Assembly: GCF_900156655.1 (NCBI RefSeq)
Contig: NZ_FTOG01000005.1
Coordinates: forward strand, 1 to 64,000
Length of the DNA stretch: 64,000 nt
Direction of reading: 5' to 3'
Source of the DNA: Rhodobacter aestuarii
Lineage (GTDB): Bacteria > Pseudomonadota > Alphaproteobacteria > Rhodobacterales > Rhodobacteraceae
This document shows positions 54,487-62,644 of this stretch, one piece after another. The position numbers were made by a program, and so were the translations under genes. The notes beneath the pieces are model-generated. The model saw only the letters and a program-made list of their open reading frames with translations. It had not been told where the DNA came from and ran no database searches. How positions within the stretch are numbered: position 1 is the stretch's first letter; every line of letters starts with the position of its first letter.

Positions 54487-55104
54487 TCAGCTCATCGCCG
54501 CAATGAGTTGGCCCAAAGCGCCGACCGGATTGTCGGTGTTCCAAATCTCTTCGCCGATGGCAAAGAAGTCGGTCACGGGCGCGGTGGCACGCACGAGGTC
54601 CGCGGTCAGCGCGCCTTCGGCAACAATCGGCACTTCGATCATTTCCGACCACCACTCAAAAAGCTCCCGCTCGGGCCGCGCGCCGGTGCCAAGCCCGGTT
54701 TCGCCGACAGGGCCAAAGCAGACGTAATCCGCGCCCGCTTCGCCCGCCGTCATGCCCTCGTGTTTCGAGGCGCCGCAGAAGGCCCCCACAATCGCCTCGG
54801 TCCCAAGTTCCTTACGCGCCGCACGCACCGAACGCGCGCCGTCGCTCAGATGCACGCCATCGAGCCCGTGGCGATCCACCAGCGCGACATGGTTTTCAAT
54901 CACCAGCGCCACATCATGTTCATGCGCCACAACCCGCACCGCATCGGCTGCGCGCATCACCGCATCTTCATCCTTGCTGGCGAGCGCCAAGCGGATGCAG
55001 GCCACCTCATGCGCGCCCAACACCCGCGACAACAGCGGCGGGAAGATATCAAGGTCGAATGTCGGCGGCGTAAGCAGGTAGATCTGCGGGCGATCCTCGG
55101 CCAT
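54487..55104 (-). CDS. Thiamine phosphate synthase/TenI-like protein
   Basis: A 205-residue TIM-barrel protein of the ThiE/TenI family, which joins the thiazole and pyrimidine halves of thiamine (ThiE) or isomerises the thiazole (TenI). Visible are PQIYLLTPPTFDL, HDVALVIENHVALVDRHGLD, the phosphate-site VHLSDGARSVRAARKELG, GADYVCFGPVGET, and PIVAEGALTADLV. The usual GxGIFAiGaI end is TDFFAIGEEIW here. The start MAEDRPQIYL has GGAGAG upstream. No other thiamine genes are adjacent, so the precise reaction is open. Confidence 0.78.
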   Translation of the reverse strand: MAEDRPQIYLLTPPTFDLDIFPPLLSRVLGAHEVACIRLALASKDEDAVMRAADAVRVVAHEHDVALVIENHVALVDRHGLDGVHLSDGARSVRAARKELGTEAIVGAFCGASKHEGMTAGEAGADYVCFGPVGETGLGTGARPERELFEWWSEMIEVPIVAEGALTADLVRATAPVTDFFAIGEEIWNTDNPVGALGQLIAAMS

Positions 55105-55186
55105 GGGGCTCTCCATCTGGTTTGGTGCTTCTCTAACGCAGCCGCGCGCGCCTTGCCAGCGGCTTTGCGCGGCGCTATCGGGGGGC

Positions 55187-55921
55187 ATGAGCATGCAGAT
55201 TCCGACTTTCATCCTGATCCGGCCCCAGATGGGCGAGAATATCGGCGGCGCGGCCCGTGCGATGTTGAACTTTTCGCTTAACCGGTTGCGGTTGGTTGCG
55301 CCGCGCGATGGCTGGCCAAACCCGAAAGCGGTGGCAATGGCCTCGGGCGCGGCGGGGCAGGTGCTTGATCATGCGGGGGTGTTTGCGACCACCGCCGAGG
55401 CGATTGCGGATTGCGATTTTGTCTTTGCCACCACCGCTCGGGGGCGCGAACTGACCAAGCCGATCTATACCCCCGAAGCGGCGATGGCCGAGGCGCGGGC
55501 ACGGATTGCGCAAGGCCAAAAGGTCGGCGTGATGTTCGGGCCCGAGCGCACCGGGCTCGAAAACGATGAGATCATCCGCGCCAATGCGATCATCACCGTG
55601 CCGGTGAACCCGGAGTTTTACTCGCTCAACCTCGCGCAGGCGGTGCTTTTGCTTTCCTACGAATTTGGTCGCCAAGGCAGCGACGCCCCGGCGATTGATC
55701 CGGGGTTGGCGGGGTCTGAACCCGCCAATGCGCTCGAGATCGAGAAACTGGGGGACCATTATGAGGAACGGCTGGAGCAGGCCGGGTTCTTCTTCCCCGA
55801 GACGAAAGCCCCGATGATGAAGCGCAACCTGCGCAATATGTGGAGCCGATTTGGCCTCACCCGCGCCGATGTGCAAACGCTGCACGGCGCGCTGCGCCAA
55901 CTGATGCGCGGGCGCGACTAA
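55187..55921 (+). CDS. trmJ: tRNA 2'-O-methyltransferase TrmJ (SpoU family)
   Basis: A 244-residue knotted methyltransferase that modifies tRNA position 32. SpoU motifs are IRPQMGENIGGAARAM (motif 1), GVMFGPERTGLENDEI (motif 2) and YSLNLAQAVLLLSYEF (motif 3). The C-terminal helical extension ends RADVQTLHGALRQLM, typical of TrmJ. The start at 55187 (or the Met two codons later) was chosen because the family begins there; no strong ribosome site is seen. Confidence 0.92.
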   Translation: MSMQIPTFILIRPQMGENIGGAARAMLNFSLNRLRLVAPRDGWPNPKAVAMASGAAGQVLDHAGVFATTAEAIADCDFVFATTARGRELTKPIYTPEAAMAEARARIAQGQKVGVMFGPERTGLENDEIIRANAIITVPVNPEFYSLNLAQAVLLLSYEFGRQGSDAPAIDPGLAGSEPANALEIEKLGDHYEERLEQAGFFFPETKAPMMKRNLRNMWSRFGLTRADVQTLHGALRQLMRGRD

Positions 55922-55958
55922 GCTTGCCTGCGCCCCAAGCCGCGCCCATCCTACCCGG

Positions 55959-56669
55959 ATGAGAAAATCTTTCCGCAAAGCGATTCTGGCGCTTGCCCTT
56001 GGGGCGGGGCTGGGCGCTGTTGCGCTTTTGGTGTTTTTTCCGGCGCTGCGCGGAGCGCTTTGCCCAAGCTGCTATGGGTTGGAACAGGTTTCATCCGAAC
56101 TCTTTGTCGAAGCGGAGATGCCGCTTCATGCACGTCTTGCACTTTTGCGCGAAGTGGCACAGGCGCGCGGGCAGATTGAAGCGGCGCTTGGCCCCGCGCG
56201 GGCGCATTTGCGGATTTTGGCTTGCCAAAGCGATGCCTGCGACCGCCGCCTTGGAGGGCGCGGGGCGGCGGCGGTGACCTATTCGCTTGGGCCTATTTCG
56301 GTGGTGCGGCTCGCGCCACGCGGGCTTTCGCTCACCATTTTGACCCATGAGCTGACGCATACCGAAACCCACGCCCGAATGGGTGCCTTAGGCCAGTTGC
56401 GCGGGCGCATGCCCACTTGGATGGATGAGGGCGTCGCGGTGATCGTGTCGAATGACCCACGCTACCTTGGGCCGGGGCAGGGCGCAGAGCGGTGCCTGAA
56501 GCGGCCCCGCGCGACCCTGCCGGTTTCGCCCTTCATCTGGGGGCCACTCGCGGGACAGGACCGCGACATTTATGCCGAGGCGGCCTGCGCCACGCTGATG
56601 TGGATGGACAAAAACGGTGGTGCGTCAGCGCTTTGGGCACGGCTGGACGCGGCAGAGCCATTGCCCTAA
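55959..56669 (+). CDS. Membrane-anchored zinc metalloprotease-like protein
   Basis: A 236-residue protein with one N-terminal helix (about 8-30) and an extracytosolic domain. It contains THELTHTETHARMG, an HExxH zinc motif near residue 130, and WMDEGVAVIVSNDPRY about 25 residues later, where the Glu could be the third ligand as in gluzincins. Several cysteines (CPSCYG, CQSDAC) may form disulfides. I do not recognise a named family. It sits between trmJ and a CtaA-like gene without evident functional link. Confidence 0.75.
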   Translation: MRKSFRKAILALALGAGLGAVALLVFFPALRGALCPSCYGLEQVSSELFVEAEMPLHARLALLREVAQARGQIEAALGPARAHLRILACQSDACDRRLGGRGAAAVTYSLGPISVVRLAPRGLSLTILTHELTHTETHARMGALGQLRGRMPTWMDEGVAVIVSNDPRYLGPGQGAERCLKRPRATLPVSPFIWGPLAGQDRDIYAEAACATLMWMDKNGGASALWARLDAAEPLP

Positions 56670-56748
56670 GGGAGGCGCGCGGGCCTGCCCCCTTGCCCCT
56701 TGGGCGTGCGGGGCCTAGTCTCGCGCACGATCAAAGTAGGAGCGCCCG

Positions 56749-57978
56749 ATGGGGATGAAACCGTCGAAGAAAGCCAACCGCGCCCTGTTCGAAGAGGTTG
56801 GGGTCGAGACGCCAAAGCAAATGCCCGTCACACCAAAAGGCGGCATGATCGATGCCCGGCCCAAAGGGGCGCGTGGGGCGGTGGCCTTTTGGATGGCGAC
56901 GCTCGTGCTGCTTGCGCTGGTGATGCTGGGGCTCGACCAAGTTGCGTTGCCCGAGCCTGTGGCCGAAGCACAGGTTTATAGCGGCACCGCTCTGCTGGGT
57001 GTGTGGCTCTTGGGCGCTTTGGGCTTGGCCATAGGGCGGAAGTTTCCGCGCGGTTGGGGTCTGCGCAGTCTTGGTCTTGGCGCGCTGTGCCTCGTGGCGG
57101 TCCTGTCAGATGATCGGTTTTTTGTAAATATCGACAATGCTTTGCAAGGCGATGCTGTCACTGAGCAGGTCTCTGTTCTGCCGCAGGCGGGCGATATGCC
57201 GCCGATGGTGATGCTGCCCGCCACCCCGCCGAGCCCGACCCCGGACCCCGCTCCCGAAGCCGCACCAGAGGCCGCGCCTTCGGCCCTTGCGCCCTACATC
57301 GCGCAGGCTTCGCACTATACGCAGGTGGCGGCTTCCTTCACTGCCGCGCAGATTGAGCAAATGCGCAGCCTCCTCACCGCGCCTGTGCTTGTGGCGCTGC
57401 GCGCGGGGCTGGCGCTGATGATCGCGGGTTTTGCGCTTTGGTATGCGCTGCTTCTCGGCCGCAGCGAGGCGGAGTTGATCTCCGCCCGCCGTCAAGGCGA
57501 AGCGGGGCTGACGGGCCTTGCCTCTGGCGTGATGCACCTTGGTTTTGTGCAAACGCTACTGGGGGCGCTTGTGTCCGCGCTTGGCGCGGGCGCTGTTTAT
57601 ATGGATTGGCCGCTGATGGGCGGGGCCTTCTTGCCCGCCGATGCGCTGAGCTTAGAGCCCGTGTGGCGCAACTTCCTTGAAAACCAAGGGCTCGTGCAAT
57701 TCATGCATCGCATCGCGGGCTATCTGCTTTTGGTGCTGGGCATTGTCGCCTTTGTCCGGTCGCGCCGCTCGGTGCATGGGGTGACGCGCTCGGCCTTTTT
57801 GATGGCCTTTATCTGGCTCGCGCTCGCCGCCATTTTGGGCGTGCTCACGCGTCTGCGCGGCGATGCGCTTGAAATGGCGCTCGCCCATCTGGGCGTTGTG
57901 GTGCTGATGTGGCTCTTTGTGATCCGTGCCCGTTTCCTTGCGCGATACCCGCGCGTGCAATCCATCCGGAGGTCGTGA
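56749..57978 (+). CDS. COX15/CtaA-like membrane protein lacking the N-terminal heme site
   Basis: A 409-residue, eight-helix protein derived from alphaproteobacterial heme A synthase. The N-terminal tail (FEEVGVETP then GGMIDARPKGARGAV) and the middle LWYALLLGRSEAELISARR are CtaA-like. The C-terminal half is well kept: YMDWPLMGGAFLPAD, ENQGLVQFMHRIAGYL and ALAHLGVVVLMW, with the heme b histidines. In the N-terminal half the GGLTRLTxSGLS and GHRxxGR motifs are missing, a His is replaced (VALRAGLA for ATHLGLA) and a Pro/Ala-rich loop is inserted (about 155-185). Heme A synthesis by this protein is doubtful. AGGAG precedes the ATG. Confidence 0.8.
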   Translation: MGMKPSKKANRALFEEVGVETPKQMPVTPKGGMIDARPKGARGAVAFWMATLVLLALVMLGLDQVALPEPVAEAQVYSGTALLGVWLLGALGLAIGRKFPRGWGLRSLGLGALCLVAVLSDDRFFVNIDNALQGDAVTEQVSVLPQAGDMPPMVMLPATPPSPTPDPAPEAAPEAAPSALAPYIAQASHYTQVAASFTAAQIEQMRSLLTAPVLVALRAGLALMIAGFALWYALLLGRSEAELISARRQGEAGLTGLASGVMHLGFVQTLLGALVSALGAGAVYMDWPLMGGAFLPADALSLEPVWRNFLENQGLVQFMHRIAGYLLLVLGIVAFVRSRRSVHGVTRSAFLMAFIWLALAAILGVLTRLRGDALEMALAHLGVVVLMWLFVIRARFLARYPRVQSIRRS

Positions 57979-59447
57979 TGTCTGCCTATGCCGAACTAAC
58001 CGCGCATCTGCGCGAGACCGAGGCACTGAGCTATGTGGCGGAGCGTTTGGGCTGGGATCAGGAAACGATCATGCCGCGCGCGGCGACCGAACAACGCGCC
58101 GAGGAAATTGCGGCACTTGAATCGGTGCTGCATGCGCGCCGCACCGACCCGCGCATTGAAGATTGGGTGACCCGGTCTGAGGCCACAACCGAGGTCGAGG
58201 CACGTGTGCTTGACCTTGCGGGGCGCAGCTACAACCGGGCGAGCCGCATTCCGGCGCGGCTGGCGACCGAACTGGCCCGGCTCACCTCGCTTTCGCAAGG
58301 TATCTGGGCCGAGGCGCGCGCCGCCGAAGACCCGGCACATTTCCTTCCCACACTCGCGCAGGTTGTGGCGCTGAAGCGCGAAGAGGCGGCCTGTCTGAGC
58401 GAAGGCGATCTTTATGATGCGCTGATGGAAGATTACGAACCCGGTGCGACGCATCGTCAAATTGGCGCGATGTTTGACCGGATGCGCCCGCGCATTGTCG
58501 CCTTGCGGGAAAAGGTGCTGGGTGTTGCCAGCCAACCGAAAGCGATGGATCAGGTCTTCCCAGAAGCTGCGCAACTGCGCATGGCACGGATTTGCGCCAC
58601 CGCCTTTGGCTATGATTGGACGGCGGGCCGGCTTGATCTGGCGGTGCATCCGTTTTCTTCTGGCTCGGGGCGTGATGTGCGCATCACCACCCGCGTGGTG
58701 GAAAGCGAGCCCTTCAATTGCCTCTATTCCACCATCCATGAGGTGGGGCATGCGTGTTATGAACAAGGTATCGACCCGGCCTATGCCTTCACGCCGCTCG
58801 GGCGTGGTGTGTCGATGGGCGTGCATGAAAGCCAAAGCCGGATTTACGAAAACCAGCTGGGCCGCTCTGCCGCCTTCACCGGTTGGCTTTACCAGCGCAT
58901 GGTCGAGGGCTTTGGCGATTTTGGCGTAGCCGATGCTGAGAGCTTCCATGCCTGCGTGAACCGGGTGAGCCCGGGCTACATCCGCACCGAAGCGGATGAG
59001 CTGCACTACAACCTGCATATCATGATGCGGTTCGATCTGGAGCGCGCGCTGATCACCGGAAAGCTGGAAGTGGCCGATCTGGAAGAGGCGTGGAACACCC
59101 GCTTTGAGGCCGATTTCGGCGTGAAGGTGGACCGCCCCTCGCATGGGTTCTTGCAAGATGTGCATTGGTCGGTTGGTCTCTTTGGCTATTTCCCGACTTA
59201 TAGCTTGGGCAATGTCTATGCGGGCTGCCTGCACAAAACCATGCGGTCCGAGGTAGACGGGATCGACGCGGCCTTGGCCGAAGGCACGGCAAAACCCGCC
59301 ACGGATTGGCTGCGTGAAAAGCTGCAAGTGCATGGCGGCCTACGCCCGCCGCGCGAAACCATCGCCCATGCCTGCGGGTTTGAGCCCTCTGAAGCGCCGC
59401 TGCTTGAGTATCTCGAAGAGAAATTCAGCGCGATTTACGGGTTGTAA
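57978..59447 (+). CDS. Thermostable carboxypeptidase Taq-type (M32 family)
   Basis: A 489-residue zinc carboxypeptidase. The active site is STIHEVGHACYEQG (HExxH near residue 252) with the third ligand in MGVHESQSRIYENQLGRS. Other M32 marks are LGWDQETIMPRAATEQRA, DVRITTRVVESEPFNCLYS, YIRTEADELHYNLHIMMRFD and GYFPTYSLGNVYAGCL, given here as separate landmarks. GGAGG precedes the ATG, which overlaps the stop of the CtaA-like gene as ATGA, so the two are translationally coupled although their functions differ. Confidence 0.95.
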   Translation: MSAYAELTAHLRETEALSYVAERLGWDQETIMPRAATEQRAEEIAALESVLHARRTDPRIEDWVTRSEATTEVEARVLDLAGRSYNRASRIPARLATELARLTSLSQGIWAEARAAEDPAHFLPTLAQVVALKREEAACLSEGDLYDALMEDYEPGATHRQIGAMFDRMRPRIVALREKVLGVASQPKAMDQVFPEAAQLRMARICATAFGYDWTAGRLDLAVHPFSSGSGRDVRITTRVVESEPFNCLYSTIHEVGHACYEQGIDPAYAFTPLGRGVSMGVHESQSRIYENQLGRSAAFTGWLYQRMVEGFGDFGVADAESFHACVNRVSPGYIRTEADELHYNLHIMMRFDLERALITGKLEVADLEEAWNTRFEADFGVKVDRPSHGFLQDVHWSVGLFGYFPTYSLGNVYAGCLHKTMRSEVDGIDAALAEGTAKPATDWLREKLQVHGGLRPPRETIAHACGFEPSEAPLLEYLEEKFSAIYGL

Positions 59448-59454
59448 CGGGGCA

Positions 59455-59600
59455 GGGGGCGCTGCCCCCGTCCTTGCAGGACACCCCCGGGATATTTCGA
59501 CAAAGTCGAAGGACAAAGACACCTGATCTTCGACTTTGCTAAAATATCCCTGAGGTGAATTTGCCCCTTAGGGCAAAGAGGGGGCAGCGCCCCCTTTTTT
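59455..59600. repeat. Large inverted-repeat element with terminator between convergent genes
   Basis: The outer arms GGGGGCGCTGCCCCC (59455-59469) and GGGGGCAGCGCCCCC (59580-59594) are exact reverse complements, followed by six T. Inside lie a second pair, GGGATATTT (59489-59497) with AAATATCCC (59542-59550), and a third, CAAAGTCGAAG (59501-59511) with CTTCGACTTTG (59528-59538). Similar GGGATATTT/GTCGAAG intergenic elements are, to my memory, dispersed in Rhodobacteraceae genomes. It probably acts as terminator for both neighbours and may be a mobile-element relic. Confidence 0.8.
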
Positions 59601-60846
59601 ATGCCACCGAGGTGAATTTGTTGGCCGCTGTGGTGATCAGGCTTTTGGCGTGGCTCAGCCCCGCAAAGCGCGCAGCGAGCGTTTTGGATCCGGCGGTGAC
59701 GCGGAAATAGTCGTAAGCCTTGGGGCGATCAAAGGCGCAAAGATATTGGAAATGCAGCCGGAAGAAGCGCCAACGGAGTTCCTTCCAGCGCGCGGGGCTG
59801 AGCGTTTGCGTGAAGGCGGCGGAGAGCACCAGCGGATGGCGCTGCCCCTGAGGCCCCACGCCCGAGACGCGCACCGGATCACAAAGCGCAAAGGCGCAGC
59901 CATCGCCCGGCGCGGTGACATCGACCCAAGCCAGTTCCGCGCGCGTGCAAAGATAGGCCAGATCACCGCGCAGGCGATGCGCTTTGGGCAGGTAGCTGAC
60001 CATCGGCACCACATGGCCGAGCGAGAGAAACCCAAGCGCGGGGCCATCGGCCGGCACGCGGCCCGCGCGGATAAGATCGGCCAAGATCGACACCGCCAGA
60101 TGCGCGCCCGAGGAATGGCCGACGACCAAAACCTCGTCCCAATCCTCTTGCAAAGCTTGCGCGATGGTCTCACCAAACTGCGCCATGCGGGCTTCAAGTT
60201 CGGGCGGGTTCGCGCCGCCCCAACGCGCGGTAAAGGCGTAATCATGCATCAGGTAATAGGCGTAAAAGGTGCCGTCTTTTTTGCGAAACCAGCGCAAGAG
60301 CCCGAAGACAACGCCCAAGCCCGCAAGGGCCGAGACCCCGGTGGTAAAGAACGGCAGCAGACCGGGCACGGAAAAGAGCGAGACCGCCCAGCCCAAGTAA
60401 GCCGCAAGCCCGGCATAGGTGCCAAAGCCCAAGCCGAGCGCGACAAGAAGTTGCAAAATCAGCGCAAAAATCGGGTAAAGCGCGGCAATCACCGGGCCTT
60501 TGCGCAGCCGCATCAGCCGAAACAGCGCGCCCGAGGCGATATAGGCCCAAGCGGTGCGCAGCAATTGCCCGTACGTCGCTGGGATCGAATTGGCCATGCT
60601 GTCGCGCACGATATCGGCCCAGATCAGCACCTCGATATCGGCCTCGACCGCGGCGCCGTCTTGGGTGGAGGTCACATGCCAGCCATAGGGGCCGCCGCCG
60701 CGTTTGGGCGCAAGGGTGAGATCATAGCCCGAAATCTGCGCCTGCGCGCGGCCTTCCTTGCGGTAAAGCTCGCGGTAGCGGCGCGGGTGGATCGGGTCAT
60801 AACCGGGGATGTAGAACACCCGGCGCTTGGCAACGTCTTGGGTCAT
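59599..60846 (-). CDS. Membrane-associated serine hydrolase-like protein
   Basis: A 415-residue protein. The N-terminus begins the hydrolase fold (RRVFYIPGYDPIHPRRYREL), three or four hydrophobic helices lie at about 140-210, and the second part has the nucleophile elbow LVVGHSSGAHLAVSIL (G-x-S-x-G near residue 243). It looks like an alpha/beta hydrolase with an inserted membrane hairpin. The start MTQDVAKRRVF was chosen because the hydrolase strand begins right after it. The substrate is unknown and there is no operon partner. Confidence 0.72.
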   Translation of the reverse strand: MTQDVAKRRVFYIPGYDPIHPRRYRELYRKEGRAQAQISGYDLTLAPKRGGGPYGWHVTSTQDGAAVEADIEVLIWADIVRDSMANSIPATYGQLLRTAWAYIASGALFRLMRLRKGPVIAALYPIFALILQLLVALGLGFGTYAGLAAYLGWAVSLFSVPGLLPFFTTGVSALAGLGVVFGLLRWFRKKDGTFYAYYLMHDYAFTARWGGANPPELEARMAQFGETIAQALQEDWDEVLVVGHSSGAHLAVSILADLIRAGRVPADGPALGFLSLGHVVPMVSYLPKAHRLRGDLAYLCTRAELAWVDVTAPGDGCAFALCDPVRVSGVGPQGQRHPLVLSAAFTQTLSPARWKELRWRFFRLHFQYLCAFDRPKAYDYFRVTAGSKTLAARFAGLSHAKSLITTAANKFTSVA

Positions 60847-60911
60847 TTGGGGCCTATCTTGCGTGCTTTGATCTCGGCACGCTAGCAAAAAAGCCAAGCC
60901 AAAGCTGTGAC

Positions 60912-61607
60912 TTATGCCCCATTCCAGCGCGCAACATTGCTGCGAATGGCGCGCATCCGTGCCTCGGTCGCGGGGTGAGAGAGAAGCCAAGCAGGGGTGG
61001 CGCCCGCGCGCGCGCCGGTGAGCGCATCAAGCTTTTCAAAGAGGCTAAGCTGAGGCTCTGCACCAACGCCCGCCTTGATCAAAAGGGCGGAGGCGAATTC
61101 ATCGGCCTCATATTCATCCTTCTGGCTTAGCTTCGCCGCCACGGCGGCGGTGATCAAATTGGCGATCCACGGGCCAATGAAGGGGATGAACCGCCCCAAA
61201 ACGCCCGCAAGCAGCACGCGCAGCAGGTTTTGGCCCGAGAAATCCAGCATCCGCCGCTTGGCGTGGCCGCGCGCAACATGACCGATTTCATGCGCGATGA
61301 CCGAAGTCAGTTCCTCCGGGCTGACCTTGCCCGCGCGATAAAGCTCCATGAACCCCTCGGTCAAGAATACCCGTCCATCGGGGGCTGCAAGCCCGTTTAC
61401 TTGCGGGATTTCATAGACAAAGACCGGGAGCCGTTCGACCCCGAGCGCGGTGCGCAGACGCTCCAGATAGGGCGCAAGACGCGTGTCATTAAGCGGGCGC
61501 GACTCGGCTGTGAGTTTGCGCATCGTCGCGCGGGCCGAGAAATGCCACATCACAAGGCCGCCCGCGATGAGCAGCAAGAAGGGAAGAAGGCGAAGCAATA
61601 GGACCAT
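60912..61607 (-). CDS. M48-family membrane metalloprotease (HtpX/LoiP-like)
   Basis: A 231-residue protease with an N-terminal membrane helix (about 4-22). The zinc motif is VIAHEIGHVARGHAKRRM (HExxH near 105-109) and the third ligand is in KDEYEADEFASALL. NGLAAPDGRVFLTEGFMEL is typical of the family. It likely degrades damaged membrane or periplasmic proteins. The length is somewhat short for HtpX, with one rather than two leading helices. Confidence 0.92.
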   Translation of the reverse strand: MVLLLRLLPFLLLIAGGLVMWHFSARATMRKLTAESRPLNDTRLAPYLERLRTALGVERLPVFVYEIPQVNGLAAPDGRVFLTEGFMELYRAGKVSPEELTSVIAHEIGHVARGHAKRRMLDFSGQNLLRVLLAGVLGRFIPFIGPWIANLITAAVAAKLSQKDEYEADEFASALLIKAGVGAEPQLSLFEKLDALTGARAGATPAWLLSHPATEARMRAIRSNVARWNGA

Positions 61608-61637
61608 GTTTCACAAATGGGGTTGGGTGCGGGCCGT

Positions 61638-62273
61638 TCAATCCCCCGTCGTAGCGGGGGCTGGGTCCTGATCACTGTCTTTGGCGGGGCGGCGCAGGGT
61701 GCGGGCGAGCCAAAGCCCCAGCCCAATTGCCACAGCGCCTGCCGTGATCAAGCCAAGCACGTTGCCCGCCAGATCGGCGGCCGCATCAAGATTGGCGCCA
61801 AAGACCATGCCGAGCCCGATATAGGCGCTGACCCAGACCAACTCGCCCGCGACATCGGCAAGCGTAAAGCGCGTGTGGCCATAGCCCGAAGCGCCCGCAG
61901 CAAGGTTCACCCAAGGCCCAAGCGCGGAAAAGAGCCAACGGCTGAGAAACACCGCCACCGCGCCGTTTTGCGCGAGCTTTTCCAAAGCGACGGTGATGAG
62001 TGCCGCGCGTTTCGAGCCCGGTGCGGGCAGCAAATGCCCCGCCTTGCGGCCAATGACATAGCCGATCTGGTCGCCCATCAGCGCGCCGCCAAAAGCCGCC
62101 AGCGCCACGGGGGCGAGCGCCAAATCCCCCGAGGCGACAAAGGCCCCGGCAGCGATCATCATCAAAGACGAGGGCACGGGCAGCGCCAAACAGCTGAGAA
62201 GCGTGGTCAGCCCCACAAGCCAAGGCCCGTAAAGGGGCAGCGCCGCCAAGAACCAATCGGTCAGATCGGTCAT
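61638..62273 (-). CDS. DedA family membrane protein
   Basis: A 211-residue protein of the DedA/VTT family with about five helices. Visible are LPVPSSLMMIAAGAFVASGD, the acidic GGALMGDQIGYVIGRKAG, and FLSRWLFSALGPWVNLAAGA with the conserved Arg and Pro. DedA proteins move undecaprenyl phosphate or other lipids across the membrane. It overlaps the preceding small gene by ATGA and so is the third gene of a three-gene unit with the VWA protein. Confidence 0.92.
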   Translation of the reverse strand: MTDLTDWFLAALPLYGPWLVGLTTLLSCLALPVPSSLMMIAAGAFVASGDLALAPVALAAFGGALMGDQIGYVIGRKAGHLLPAPGSKRAALITVALEKLAQNGAVAVFLSRWLFSALGPWVNLAAGASGYGHTRFTLADVAGELVWVSAYIGLGMVFGANLDAAADLAGNVLGLITAGAVAIGLGLWLARTLRRPAKDSDQDPAPATTGD

Positions 62274-62644
62274 GAGCCGGGGTCCGCCTGTTTTGCGGCG
62301 ACAAGCGCGGGCAGGCCGGTTTCCAGACGGGCGATCAGATCGGGCAGGGGGACATTGATCTTGCGGGCAATCCGGTCGAGCGTGGGCGGGCCTTTGCCCA
62401 CAAGCTCGGGCCCGTTTTCAATGCCCAAAACACCATCCACCTGTTCAACAGGCAGATGCCAACTGCGCGCGATATAGCCCGGGGTCATCCAACCCTCTGG
62501 CGCTTGGTGCTGGTGTTCGGGGTTTGCCCAATAAAGCGTGCGCACCACAATCCGCCCACCGAAAAACGCCGCCAAGAGCGCGGCCAGCACAAAGGCAATC
62601 AGCGCGCCGCGTTGTTCGCGCCACAATCTGCGCAACGCATTCAT
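62270..62644 (-). CDS. Single-helix membrane protein of unknown function
   Basis: A 124-residue protein with one N-terminal helix (about 13-32) and a soluble domain with no family I recognise. The segment WMTPGYIARSWHLPVEQVDG followed by PTLDRIARKINVPLPDLIAR looks like a helix-turn-helix-like or LysM-like repeat. It overlaps both neighbours by 4 bases (ATGA), so it is co-translated with the VWA protein and DedA and may work with them. Confidence 0.75.
   Translation of the reverse strand: MNALRRLWREQRGALIAFVLAALLAAFFGGRIVVRTLYWANPEHQHQAPEGWMTPGYIARSWHLPVEQVDGVLGIENGPELVGKGPPTLDRIARKINVPLPDLIARLETGLPALVAAKQADPGS

Noticed and set aside
59455-59600. A complete insertion sequence
   Set aside because: The inverted arms enclose fewer than 120 bases and no transposase gene.
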